Positions 42,901 to 54,443 of a stretch of 64,000 bases of DNA are shown here, piece after piece. The notes beneath the pieces are model-generated. The model did no database searches, was not told the DNA's origin, and worked only from the letters and a program-made list of their open reading frames with translations. The DNA is from Portulaca oleracea (lineage: Eukaryota > Streptophyta > Magnoliopsida > Caryophyllales > Portulacaceae): contig CM055882.1 in assembly GCA_029582165.1 (NCBI GenBank), forward strand, positions 22,701,367 through 22,765,366. Direction: 5' to 3'. The first letter of the stretch is position 1. Each line of letters opens with the position of its first letter. The position numbers were made by a program, and so were the translations under genes.

Positions 42901-45251
42901 ATGGAGAAGGAATCCATATGTGGAGATAGATTGTTCTTGAAGGATGAGTGGACGACCACCATATCTAAACCACACAGACTTCATAAGAATCAACTCCTTC
43001 AGTAAGGAGTAAGGACATTAGGATAACCTTTAGAGGAGAAGATAGACATTCATTTCATAAGTTGGGTGACATGATCATATCCCACACGCAAGATACTCCC
43101 CAAAAACCATATTGGAATTTGTACCACAGGAAAGGAGAGAGATATGTCCCTCCAAAAATGTGGAGAAATACCAACCCTAACTACCACGAGTTAGGACATT
43201 TACTGAAAGAGCAGCAGCATTACCACAGATAAGAGAAAATTTATCCAAGGTATACCAAACTTACCATAAGGCTATGCTTGGTTCTAGGGAAATGAAATGA
43301 AAGAAATTTTTTATCTCTCTTCACTAATCTAGTATAAAAAGCCTGATTTTCCCCATAAATCCCTCGATTTTTCCATGATGTTTTCCATCTAACTATTCTT
43401 CCTTCACTTTTCAAAAATTTTCTTTTTGTCTTATTTTTCAAGAACCAAATGGAGCCTCATAGTCCACATAAACTGGAAAAAAAATATAAATAAAAGAGTA
43501 GACACACACAACCCCACTCCCAGCTGTTGAGGGAGGAAGGGGTAACATTGGAGCCAGAAGAAAGTATTTCATGAGATTAAAGTAGATGGAGAACGTCATG
43601 ATTCAGTCTAATTCAGCCAAGAATGAGAGGGGATTTGTTTATTTTTTTTGTGTGTGTGTGTGGGGGGGGGGGGGGGGCTTTAAGGCTTAAACTAATACCT
43701 TCATCTATATTCACTTGAACTAGAGCATCAACTTCAGAGTCCCTCTGCTTTTTCTTTGATTTTTTCTTCTGCTTTTTCAGAGCTGATGTTTCTAAGGTGG
43801 CATTTTCATGACCATTCACAGAATCTTCTGAAACCAAAAAAAGGCAAGGCAACATAATCAAACATCATACAGCAGGAAAAAATGTTGAAAATTAATCTCA
43901 AAAATTAAAGAGCTTCAGGCACCACATGTCTATAGGTGGGCACTTAGAAGAATATACCAAGGTAGCGGAAAAGGGGGTGGGGCATAGCAGTACAGCTAGA
44001 AGACATAAGACCAAAGACCCAAGTCAGGTGCTCCAAAATGACAAGACCCACATAGTGTTCCTTCTTTTACTTATTATTGTAAGACAAAATGTTTCCATGA
44101 TTGAGGGGACATAGTTCAGGAAGTAAAATCAGTTAGACAGTTAAAACTAAATTAAAGATGACAAAGCATATCAACCATTAATCAGCCGTTCCATTCGGTT
44201 CAGTAGTTAGCAGCTATGTTACTCGGAGTCTCGGACTCGAGTACCGGTGTCCGATACTGACACAAGTATGGGTATCGGACTGGGCCAATTTTAAGCAAAA
44301 TTTGCTTTATGTCATTGTAATTTGGAGTGTTGGACCTTTGTCCTAGTGTCGAGGGTTCGACATGAGTACCATAGAGGAAAATGAAAAGTCGGAGTAATGT
44401 AGGTTAGCAGCACTATATCTGTGTTTGTAGCATGAATCAAAAGTTTTTCCATGGTCTTCTTCTTCAGCTAAGTTTATGCATCCCGAGTGCACCCTCATCT
44501 ACATTTTTTTGCTCATCATGTGCTTTTCTAAAACATAGACCGCATTTGCAACATTATAACGGTGCCACATTCCTTCCCTTATCCCCCTCCCCAGAAGCCC
44601 TAATTAACCACACAAATACGATACAGACTAACTTCCATTCCCAGCACTTTAATACCCAAACAAGGTGAAGGTACATCCCCCCTTGCTAGTGTTCCCCATC
44701 CTCCATTTCACTCCTCCTGATTAATCCACCCCCCCCCCCCCTCCCCAAAAAAAAAATAATAATAATCTCTCTATTAAAAAAGACTGATAGACAGATATCC
44801 GCTTACAAAACCCCAACCCCTCCTCCCCCAAAACAAAACAAACCAAAAAAGAAAGAAAATTCTAGCATGGTCTTGCAAATTAGTCCAAAGAATAGCCCCA
44901 AATGTCCGAATTATAAACCAATGTAGCAATAAGAGCAAAACATAGCAAAAGTTTCCAATTTTTTAAAAGTAAAACAAAACAAAACTGCAAAAATCATTCA
45001 ATCCATACCATCACACTGAATCACCCCAACCATCAAATGATACTCATTGGCACTACTTGACATTGCATTGGACTACCCAGAAAAACAAGCAAGAAACAAT
45101 ATAACTACAAAGTATAAAACCCTAATATCTTACCATGAGCTGTATTTTGTGTAGCGGGAGTATCAGGCTCTGGTGCCTTATTCTTCTTCTTTGATTTTTT
45201 GCTATGCGTTTTCTGGATTGATTCATCTAACACAACATCGCCTGTACCCAT
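39908..45251 (-). CDS. Utp12-domain small-subunit processome protein (WDR43/UTP5-like C-terminal type), 8 coding exons
   Basis: Exons (minus): 45251-45134, 43827-43699, 42533-42405, 41244-41012, 40912-40830, 40514-40403, 40251-40177, 40090-39908. All have GT-AG junctions and join in one frame of 353 codons. Residues 1-125 are basic, with three copies of a KKSKKK-type segment, probably nuclear or nucleolar targeting. Residues about 170-293 are the Utp12 domain (VHVLLKQALHAEDRALLLDC, LLNPADVFKLLDSLISIIQS, LVCALPWLRSLLLQHSTRI). Residues 294-353 are an acidic tail (EDNDESEDEESREDD). In WDR43/Utp5 this domain follows WD40 repeats and works in early pre-rRNA processing at the t-UTP subcomplex; the WD40 part is absent here, so it is a short Utp12 protein. 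A 5' UTR exon ends near 45614. No lesion was seen; it appears functional. The copia element sits about 160-200 bp upstream. Confidence 0.85.
43640..43678 (-). repeat. (TG)n(G)n simple repeat beside an exon
   Basis: GTGTGTGTGTGTG followed by about 17 G, within the intron 20 bp downstream of exon 2 of the Utp12 gene. No effect on splicing is visible. Confidence 0.8.
43828..45133 (-). other. Largest intron of the Utp12 gene
   Basis: 1.3 kb. It contains a stretch at about 44190-44400 with repeated GAGTC/GTATCGGAC words that looks like an old repeat, C and A runs near 44725-44765, and low-complexity frames that are not genes. Confidence 0.5.
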
Positions 45252-45613
45252 TTTACTACAGTCTGAAATCACGAAGGGCGAAAGGTAAACGCCAAGAGTT
45301 TAGGCATAAAAATAAGAGCTTTATATTATGTATGAAATGGGTTTTCTTCTGATGAGAAAAATCTGATTCAAAAACTACAAACTCGAATTGATGGCTTAGA
45401 ATCGATAAATATCTACCAGCGGGAAACTTGGAGGGGCTTCTGGCAGACGAGAGAAAGAGAGGTGCAGGCAGCGGCTTCACATAAACCCTGTTTAAGGGTT
45501 TTGGCGCAGATTTAGTAATGAGAAAGAGGTATTGTTTTCTCCTATAACTAGATTTACCAAACACAAGTAAATGACCAAAAGAATTAAAACCCAATTCAGC
45601 AAACAAGGCTTAC

Positions 45614-45670
45614 AAGAGAATGAGAAGGAGTGGGTCTTCAGAGGAGGGATGAAAGTGAATGAGAGTCGGA
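45614..45670 (-). other. Non-coding first exon (5' UTR) of the Utp12 gene
   Basis: On the minus strand a CT-rich leader ends CATTCTCTT followed by donor GTAAGCC (from 45613). The matching acceptor TTTCAG lies just before the exon with the start codon (about 45259). The start of transcription is not fixed; a longer or alternative first exon may lie beyond the copia element at about 57050-57110. Confidence 0.5.
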
Positions 45671-45819
45671 GAGTTCACACTACCTTGCCGCCTGCGAATG
45701 CAAATTAGGGATTTTAGATTTTAGGGTTTTAGTAAGTTTTTGATGGAATAGGGTTTTAGTCGGTTGAGAAATGTATGCAAATGTAGGGTTATTGAAAATT
45801 AAAATTAGAAATATGTCCT

Positions 45820-45997
45820 TGCTATGAATATTAGAGAAAATAGAGTGACAATAGTGACAGAGGAATTAAGAGAAAGAAAGGAATGAATATTTCATTGTCA
45901 TAGAGGAACTATTTATAATATAAGGATTCTTTATCACTAAAAATTTCATTACTAAGAAAAGTAAGAGTATGGACATTCACACTATTATTTCATAACA
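45820..45997 (-). repeat. 3' LTR of the copia element (178 bp)
   Basis: The minus strand begins TGTTATGAAATAATAG and ends TATTCATAGCA. It is about 90% alike to 56684-56863. The purine-rich CAAGGAGTAG just inside is the polypurine tract. Confidence 0.9.
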
Positions 45998-46184
45998 CTA
46001 CTCCTTGAATGTCCATTGCCGAAAGAATATGTCTCATTAAAACGAAAAACCCAATGAAGGAAAAAGAGTACATAATTCTTGATACGCCAAAATATGCTGC
46101 CTCATTAAAAAGGAAAACCCAATGGGACAAAACCTCGGATAAGGGAAAAAGAGTACAACGCGTATAAACTCCCTGATATGAGCA

Positions 46185-47500
46185 TCAACAGACATCTCTG
46201 AGATGACGCAACCCGATTTTACAGACTAACTTCGCAAAAGTTGCAGTCGGAAGAGACTTGGTAAATAAATCCGCCAAATTCCCACTAGAACGGATTTGTT
46301 GAACATTAATCTCATTTCTCTTCTGGAGATCATGAGTGAAAAAGAACTTTGGTGAGATATGCTTTGTTCTATCACCTTTGATGTATCCTGCCTTTAGTTG
46401 TGCTACACATGCAGCATTATCTTCATATAAAATTGTTGGAATGTCTTTTCCTGAAGATAAACCACATGTTCCCCGAATGTGTTGAATTACAGATCTTAAC
46501 CAAACACATTCTCTACTAGCCTCATGAATTGCCAAGATTTCAGCATGATTAGAAGAGGTGGCAGTTATGGTTTGCTTCATAGACCGCCAAGAAATGGCAG
46601 TTCCACCACAAGTAAATACATAACCAGTTTGAGATCGAGCATTATGGGGATCAGATAAATATCCGGCATCAGCATAGCCAGTCAAATTTGTTGTCACTTC
46701 ATGAGGATAGAATAAACCCATATCCATTGTACCTCGAAGGTATCGAAATATATGTTTAACTCCATTCCAATGTCTTCGTGTTGGACATGAGCTAAATCTT
46801 GCTAGCAGATTCACAGAAAATGAAATATCTGGTCTCGTATGACTAGCAAGGTACATTAATGCTCCAATGGCGCTTAAATATGGTACTTTGGGACCAAGGA
46901 GTTCTTCATCATCTTCTCGTGATCTAAATGGATCCTTTCTCACATCAAGTGATCACACCACCATAGGAGTACTTAATGGATGTGCATTGTCCATGTAGAA
47001 TCGTTTTAGCACTTTTGCTGCATAAGTTGATTGATACACAAAAATTCCATTCTTACAATGTTCAACTTGTAAACCAAGACAAAACTTAGTTTTACCATTA
47101 TCTTTCATTTCAAACTCTTTCTTTAAACAAACTGCTGCTTGTTGAACTTCTTTTGGAGTCCCAACAATGCTCAAATCGTCAACATAAACTGTCATTATAA
47201 CGAAGTTGGATATGGATTTCTTATAAAAATGCATGGGCAAACAGGATCATTTATATATCCTTCTTTCAATAGATACTCACTAAGACGATTATACCACATG
47301 CGGCCAGATTGTTTTAACTCATATAGAGATCTGTTCAACTTGATTGAGTAAAGTTCTCGCGAGTTTTTGCTGTGTGCTTCAGGCAACTCAAATCCTTCAG
47401 GGAGTTTCATGTAAATGTCGTTATCAAGTTTTCCATATAAATAAGCTGTAACGACATTCATACGATGCATAGTGAGCTTTTCATGTACTACCAGACTTAA
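46185..47500 (-). pseudogene. pol: Copia reverse transcriptase (C-terminal part) and RNase H
   Basis: RT is represented by VTAYLYGKLDNDIYMKLPEGF, the catalytic YVDDLSIVGT and the FEMKDNGKTKFCLGLQ segment. RNase H is represented by GYADAGYLSD, SSNHAEILAIHEA, YEDNAACVAQ and the terminal LADLFTKSLP, all family-typical. Lesions: a 1-nt frameshift in the TTTTTATAAG run near 47225, and TGA in place of an Arg codon at about 46950 (consistent with CGA to TGA deamination). The RT N-terminus and everything upstream (integrase, protease) are missing at the junction with the Tat fragment near 47500. Confidence 0.88.
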
Positions 47501-47804
47501 TAGGTATCAAAATGTAGTAGCATTAGTTTGCATTTCGAGTCACATCAATTTGTTTTTTATTTTGAGTCATAAGGGTAGAGGTACATAATAGTCTCTCTGC
47601 ATACATTGTCTTAGAGTTTGAGTACATACATGCATCATAATATAATAGGAGTCTCATGCATAATACCTAGCTAGTACATACATAAAGTCTCATAATACAT
47701 ACGTAAAGTCTAGTTAAAACATAAAGTTTCATCATGCATAAATACATATGTAAGGTCTCATAATGCATACATAAAGTATCATCCTGCTCATAACCTAGCT
47801 CACG

Positions 47805-50800
47805 TCAAAGAAAGCGAGAAGAACCACGAGAGCTATGGCAGCTAGAGCTGGAACCAGTAGGACCAACACTGGGACCACCTCTGGGGTACTGTCTGCCCCA
47901 GGTCGGATCACCAGAAGCACCAAATAAGGCATCTACAAAGGCGTTACCAGTCGGAGCAGTAGGGGGCAGGCCGCCCTGAGTAGATCCATGACGACCCATA
48001 GGAGGCCATTGGGATGAAGATGGAACATCCCAAGGAGAACTAAAACTCCTGAGCACCTCTGTATCACCCTGACTCTCGAGCTTCTCTGTATCACCCGAGC
48101 CACCAAAGATCTCAGTACCCGAAAAGTGCCAAAAAGCAAGCACCTCAGTGTCACAAGATCGGGCAGGATTACCACCTGCCACTCGGGAGCCAGTAGAGCG
48201 CCGACCAGATCTTCCGCTAGACTGGCGGCTCGTACGACGCTCAGTATGATGACTCGACCTACGACTGGTTTGGCCAACAGAGCGACCCCAAGACGGATGA
48301 TCTGAGTGTTGCAAAAGCTCTGTATCCTGTCGTTCAATAGACTGACCACGACTATGAGGAGTTGCCTCAGGACCTCTCCCTCCAAATGAATGACCATGGC
48401 CATGAGACGAACCACAACCTCCATGATCGCCTGACCCGGAGTATTGTTCATCATTTCGGGAATGATTAGCATGAACGCCTCTTCCTCTACGTGATAGTTG
48501 TATATTGCGGAGTCGCTCTTGTAAAAGCATATCATCGGATGAGCTAACAGTCCATGTCAATTGACCAGCAGTGACATGGCGACGAGAGGATTTACCACAC
48601 TCAAGATTACAGAAATCCCCAATTGAAAAGCGAGGAGGTTCGGGAAAACGTGGAGGAGGACCACGTTTGACACTAGAATGGCGAGGAATACCACCATAAC
48701 CTCCACCGCCTCCCTGAGAACGCGACTTAGAACCACCATAACCTCCACCGCCTCCTTGGGAATGCGACTCAGAACTAGACTCATCAGTACCAGAAGATCG
48801 TAACTCATTATGACTGGAGTCTGAATCACTGGGGGACCCTTGATAACGGCCTGAAGAGGAAAATCGACTTCGTAGGTGTCTTCCACAGGAGGCGCAAAGC
48901 TGACATAACTTCTTAAAACCCCACAGTGAAGGATGAAAAGAAGGAACAAGGAGATAGTCAGTAGTGAGGTCATAAAAAAAAGGGGTACAAAACTGGTAAA
49001 GAAAGTAAAGATTCACCAGAACCTCTGTGTCCTGACCAGGGTATCTGTCAACCAAAGTGACGAAACCCGGGGCCTCATAATATCGGGAAGGGTCCACTAG
49101 CTGCAAGAAAATGGGAATGGATGAGTTCATCGAAAGCAACAATGAATAAAGGGAAGGTTGCAGCACGTACGCGTCGATGAGCCAAGCGATCCAAATAGAG
49201 CTCCACTACCCCTGCATGGTACTCATCATCATAGTGAGTAGCCAGCATACCCCAAGGGGTCCCGTGACACGCAGCTACCCAATCCTCGAAACTCAAAGAT
49301 CGAGGGGCCATCATTTCGACCGGAGGATCCGCAGGAATCCAAGGATCATAGAAACCCAAGATTTGGGAAGAGACTCTCTCACCCAAGAACCAAACGAATC
49401 CATAGGGACCTTCCAGAAGGATCCTCGATGTAGTAATATCATCGGCCCGGATCCTCATCCCAGTCCTATCGTCGAGGTCATCCCAAGGACTCCAATTCAC
49501 ATCCTCCTGATGTCAAAAAAAAAGAGAAACAAAAAGAAAAATTGTGAAACGAGATCCGATAAATGAAATCAAGCGCGAAGAGGTACATACCGGAGTCGCG
49601 TTATCCAAAAGAGCGCGTAGGTTCTGAAGGGTGTCTGAGCCCCACCTATCAGGACAGGCCATCGCCTTCGACCACCGAATAGATGCGGGAATAACTTTCA
49701 TGGTTGCTATGGTCGTAGGAGCCAGAGTAGAGAAGTACTCATAAAGCCATACCTACATAAATTAGGATAAATTGATAAAGTAATCATGATGTCATAAGAT
49801 GAGAAAAGTCTTAAGAGAGTAGTTACCTCCAAGACCTTCCATACGCAAGGACCATAATTATAGAATCGGGACTCCCTATTCGGTAAATTCGTCATGCATC
49901 CCATGCCGAGACCCCGTACGAAGCAAGCATACGCCGCCTCTCCCCACTTCAAATTGCAGATGTTGTTTAAATCCGCTAAGTTCTCTAGCCAAAGGAGGTG
50001 GATGTCGTCTCCAGGATTGGCAAAGAAGGATGCTCCAATAAAATAAGCCGAGATGATACGCATCCTTTGAGCTAGTGGAAGAGCTGGGAAACCCTGAGAA
50101 CGAATCACGTCCCTAAAATGCTTGTAGCGTAAGGGACGGTTGACTCTTGACCTCCTATCATAGGCCCAAAGAGTTCTAACACCTGAGGAGTGTCTTTTCT
50201 AAAAGCCCGATTGAAATATAGGTGTTGAGTTCCCCAAGGTAAACCAATAATTATCACAAAGTCCGTAGGGGTGACGACCATCTCGTCAAATCGGAAGTGA
50301 AATGTGTTAGTGGTGTCCCAGAAAAGCTTACCAAGAGCTCTACCAGGACGGCGAGAGCGAGGCATTAACCAGGCCTCCAAACACTGATAAAAGGGCAAGA
50401 AACCGGTGTGTTCCATGACATCCCGAACAGGGCTAGCATGATTTTTCAGAGTAGCCATCATTTTGGTGATCGAGCCACAAGTTTTCATGCTATCATCCTA
50501 GGAATGAAAAGAACTGCCATCAAATACTGGGGGCTAATAAGGAACCAGGTGAGAAAAATTCGGAAAGATACAGTCATGTTCCTTTTGAATTACACTCACC
50601 CGGTTGACCTTTGGATCCCATTTTTTTGGGACTTCATTAATCAAAAATTTTTTATGCGTAAGTTGAAATCGTACGAATTAAGTCGGAGGCAACGACATGG
50701 TAAATAACCCATTTTCCAAGTCAAAATTCATGTTGATATGCACGTTCCTGATTCCTTAATTTTTTTTTTATGAGACTTAATTCGAAAAATCACAATATTT

Positions 50801-51440
50801 TCGAATTATACTCTAAAAAAATAAGAATTAGATTTTTATGAGAAAAACCTTGAGATTATTAATCTTGACGTTAAACTCTAAAAATTTGACTGCACAAGAA
50901 ATAGTGAAAAGCAAGAAATTTTGGGTCTCAACGCATGACAAAGGTGGTTCCAAAATAATTGGGCCTAGGGATACAAGTCATCAAGCCCAAAGAAAATTGC
51001 AAGTGTGTATACATGGAAATTTTACGAGACATAATTTGAACAATTTTCAGATCATACTCTAAAATTAATAAAGAATAATTTTAAGAGAAAAATCTCGGGG
51101 AAATAGTCAAAACCCGATGTTAAACTCTAAAATTATTAGCCACGAAGTCCACAAGATATCTATGAGCCTAAGAGACAATACATTTGGGCCAAAGGAGGTT
51201 TCAACATAATTAAGCCCATACATTGTGAAAAACATGCTAGACATTTTAAATTTTTAACAAGCATGAAAGGCTTACAGGGATTTCCGATCTCCGAAGCCAC
51301 ACATGCTCGTTAGGATATTGCGTAAGGTTCGCTGGGTTAAATCCACCTTCGGGAAACCACTCTTTAGCGAAAAATGTGTGATGGACCAAATTCTCGGCAT
51401 GAGGTGCTACATGACCGCGGGGCTTTAAGGGTTGCGTCAT
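47805..51440 (-). CDS. Spliced plant-mobile-domain (PMD) gene, antisense within the Tat element
   Basis: Exons (minus): 51440-51276, 50497-49827, 49752-49591, 49506-49171, 49100-47805, all with GT-AG introns. Each exon is a multiple of three except the second (671 bp), which lacks one base near 50160. With that exception the frame spans about 876 codons. The second and third exons hold the plant mobile domain: HTGFLPFYQCLEAWLM, NTFHFRFDEMVVTPTDFVII, GLPWG, HLLWLENLADL, and then WSKAMACPDRWGSDTL. The last exon is Ser/Gly/Arg-rich with GGGGGYGG repeats, like an RNA-binding low-complexity tail. PMD proteins include host MAIL1/MAIN and transposon-borne copies; their biochemical role is unsettled. 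The single frameshift makes this copy formally broken, though remarkably preserved. Confidence 0.8.
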
Positions 51441-52538
51441 TGTCAAAAGCAAGCTGCAAAACATAAAAGAAAGTTCAAACTCTCAGAGCAAAGCAAGATC
51501 CTTGAACTAAAATCGAGACTCAAACCCGAGACAATACCTGGCGGTGTGGGTTCGGTCTCAGCAAAATTCCGACAAGACAACGGGATTGAAAACATGTAAA
51601 AATTTAAAACCAAACCCGAGACCATACAAGCAAGCATGCAGCAAACCTGAGACCAAATCCCGGGCTGTATGAAAGCCGACCCAAACTGGTGCGGGTCAAG
51701 CTCGGGTCTGAACCCGGGACCATACCTGGCAATATGGTGTCTGTTTCAGCAGAATTCCGGCAAGACAGTGGGTCAAGCTCGGGTCTGAACCCGAGACCAT
51801 ACCTGGCGGTATGGTGCCCATTTCAGCAAAATTTCGGCAAGTCAGTGGGTCAAGCTCGGGTCTGAACCCGAGACCATACCTGGCGGTATGGTGTCCGTTC
51901 CGGTAGAAAATTTCAGATCTAAACTCCGAAAAAAAACAGTAAAAAGGAGACGGATACCTGGTAGTATTCTGTGGCTCCGGTCAAGTTCCCGGATCTGGTG
52001 GGGAAAATCAAAGTATACCGGCGGCAAGGAGACACGAAAACCGAGGTGGGAAGAAGGCGATACCTGGCGGTATGAGCACCCGGTCTCCTGATTTCGCCGG
52101 CGATCGCAGACAGTAGCGGGGGCTCGGGAAATGCCACACCTGGCGGTATTGTATGCTGGGGGGCCGGTTGCTCGGGATTTTAGAAAGAAAAAGAGTGAGC
52201 GAGGAAGTAGAGAATGGAAGTGTTGATGAAAGTATATGGATGTGGATAAGGGTGCTCCCCTCTTTTTAAAGACCATTCATCCATCTTCTCAAACTTCCCA
52301 CCTACCCATCTTAAAACCCAATTAAATACTCTCTTGACCGGCCTAACATGCATTGACCGGGAAATTATTATGAGGAGAATTTAAAACTTCTTTTGTTTTA
52401 ATACTCCCATAATAAATAAAAATGAAAACAAAAAAATATATATATTATTTTCAAGAGAAAATATGGAAATATAATTTCTATATAACTCAGAAAATAATTT
52501 CAATTCAATTTTGCATCATCTTCAACAAAAGAATGAGC

Positions 52539-52795
52539 GACATCGGGAAAGACTTAGCTACATTTCAACGACATGGGGAGAGACTGAGCTACATTTCAAC
52601 GACATCGGGAGAGACTGAGCTACATTTCAATGACATTGGGAGAGACTGAGCTACATTTCAACGACATCGAGACAGACTGAGCTACATTTCAATGACATTG
52701 GGAAAGACTGAGCTACATTTTCAACGACATCGGGAAAGACTGAACTACATTTAAACGACATCGGTAAAGATTGAACGACGTCAAGAAAGATCGAA
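52539..52795 (+). repeat. 31-bp tandem repeat, 7-8 copies
   Basis: Units read GACATCGGGAGAGACTGAG followed by CTACATTTCAAC. Seven copies are well conserved and a degenerate tail follows. It lies just 5' of the polypurine tract of the Tat fragment. Confidence 0.9.
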
Positions 52796-52840
52796 GACCT
52801 CCAAGCTATACTTTGACCATCGTCTTACTCAGACTCGATC

Positions 52841-52855
52841 AAAGTGGGGGATAAT
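52841..52855 (+). other. Polypurine tract of the Tat fragment
   Basis: AAAGTGGGGGATAAT immediately precedes TGTAGACACC of the LTR, fixing the orientation of the element as plus. Confidence 0.8.
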
Positions 52856-54255
52856 TGTAGACACCCAAAAAGTGTCTCATAATTATGTAATTTTGCTTAT
52901 GTTTATTTTCTCTTTTTATTTTATAAAAATGCCAAAGAAAGTGAAGTGCAAAAAAAAAAGAGAAAAAAATAAAAACACAAAAATAAAGTCAGCTTGATCC
53001 AACCTTTGCACGCGACCCAAGGCAGAAGCGGCCCAAGTTGGGCAGATCCGGCCCGTCATACCGCCAGGTATTAGGGGCGGATTCTGCCCGACCCGAGGCG
53101 CTTCCGCCTGCCTAGGGTTGCGTGCCACCAGCAGCCGGGCTCCCGAAAAGCCCATAATACTTAGCGGTATTATGCAATTGTTTTTTTCACCCTCATTTTT
53201 GACCTAATTTCCTACCACCATTTCACCTATAAATACTCCTCTAATCCCCCATTTCATTCTACACCGAAATCACCCTGGCGTATTGACACTTGGTGATTTC
53301 ATCTTCTCTTCTCCCTCTTTATTTCTCTCATCTTGCATACACTTAATTGGCATCGTTATTTTCTTTTTCTCTATTCTTTCTCCATTCATATTATTTTGTA
53401 ACTTGAGTTAATCCTAAACTCGACCTAAATAATATGGATTGCTTGTGAATAAACGTACGTTCTTGTTCAATTCTTTTACTTCATGTATTTATTTCCCGTT
53501 TTATTATTACATTCGTATGTAACTAAATAACACTAATTACACTAATTAATACTCCGTTCTACTCTCTTCTCCTCCTCCTCATTTTCTTTTTTTTTAACGG
53601 GTTTAGTAAAGTCCGTTCGTTGAACGGGCGGATTCGGGAATTTTTATTCCCGAATTCGTAACCTTACCCCCGGATCCGAATCTCGTGGTTCGTGGTTTGT
53701 GGAGTTCTCTTTTTTTTGAGTTTATTAATTCTCGTTCAAAAATTAATTGGCGACTCTTATTTCCTTTTCCTTTTTTTTTTCATTTTTTCTTTTATTCATT
53801 TTCTTTTTGTATTTTATTTTCTGTTTCGGAAAGCTAATTGAAAAAAAGGATCTTATTTTAGTTTTTTACTCTCTGTCTCGGAAGCAGATCCCGAGGCCGG
53901 GACAGACAGAATACCTGGCGGTATTCTGGCTAGTCCCGTGCCTCGGATCTGACTTCCAGGTCCGGGACGTTTTTCTGGGACCACTGACTGACAATACCTG
54001 TAGGTATTGCTACAATAACTCATCCCGAGCCCAGTCCCGAGACACTCTGTTTATCGTCTTCTTTCTTTTTTTTCCGTTGTTTTCTATTTATTTTCTGGTT
54101 AATTAAAATCCTTAAATCTTAATAAAATGAAAAGATTTACATGAGTTTAATTTATTTTAAACGGAGATTCAAACACATCTTCTAAAAGAAAAGAAACCCC
54201 TTTTGACTCGCCGTTCACCGCGAGGGATACTTCGAGGATTTTCCCGAGTCCCACA
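52856..54255 (+). repeat. 3' LTR of the Tat fragment (1,400 bp)
   Basis: It shares TGTAGACACC at its start, the TATA context CACCTATAAATAC (53228-53235), a 26-bp identical block (53651-53676 versus 6341-6366) and the TGGCGACTC word with the Retand-like LTR at 5026, but most other sequence differs. It contains four of the ATACC...GGTAT palindromes (53058, 53153, 53907, 53992). It ends CCCACA, then copia sequence resumes at the start of the pol region. Confidence 0.85.
53228..53235 (+). promoter_or_regulatory. TATA box of the Tat LTR
   Basis: TATAAATA in CACCTATAAATACTCC, matching the context of the Retand-like LTR promoter. Transcription would run toward 54255 and into copia gag in antisense. 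Confidence 0.7.
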
Positions 54256-54443
54256 ATGAAGTATCCATGATCTTCACTACAATTAAGGTAAAAGGAAAGA
54301 AATATTATATTATGCCAAAAGTCATACATTTAGGAATGAAAATCTTTAAACAACATATAACTATCCGAAGGGAAAAATAAAAGCCATAACGATATGGGGA
54401 ACATAAAACAAAATTTCCCATAAAAAAAATATAGGGTAATATC

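Larger units (their letters stand above)
47510..54255 (+). mobile_element. Tat-type retrotransposon, 3' part only, inside the copia element
   Basis: A full-looking LTR (52856-54255) begins TGTAGACACC and ends CCCACA, and the purine tract AAAGTGGGGGATAAT (52841-52855) directly precedes it, so this is a 3' LTR in plus orientation. The upstream internal part (about 47510-52840) carries an antisense plant-mobile-domain gene, palindromic ATACC...GGTAT motifs and a 31-bp tandem repeat. The 5' LTR, gag and pol are absent, and the left edge abuts truncated copia RT, so a deletion removed the 5' half of this element along with copia sequence. By family knowledge, antisense extra ORFs between integrase and the 3' LTR are known from Tat-type elements such as maize Grande. 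Confidence 0.8.

Noticed and set aside
41720..45606. Several 60-116-codon frames inside the Utp12 gene region
   Set aside because: They fall in introns or the 5' UTR intron, have atypical composition and cross splice sites.
47933..48973. Frames of 200 and 138 codons on the minus strand
   Set aside because: They are out-of-frame shadows of the last exon of the plant-mobile-domain gene.
51842..52276. 144-codon minus-strand frame upstream of the mobile-domain gene
   Set aside because: It reads through the ATACC...GGTAT repeats and has no family features; more likely leader sequence.
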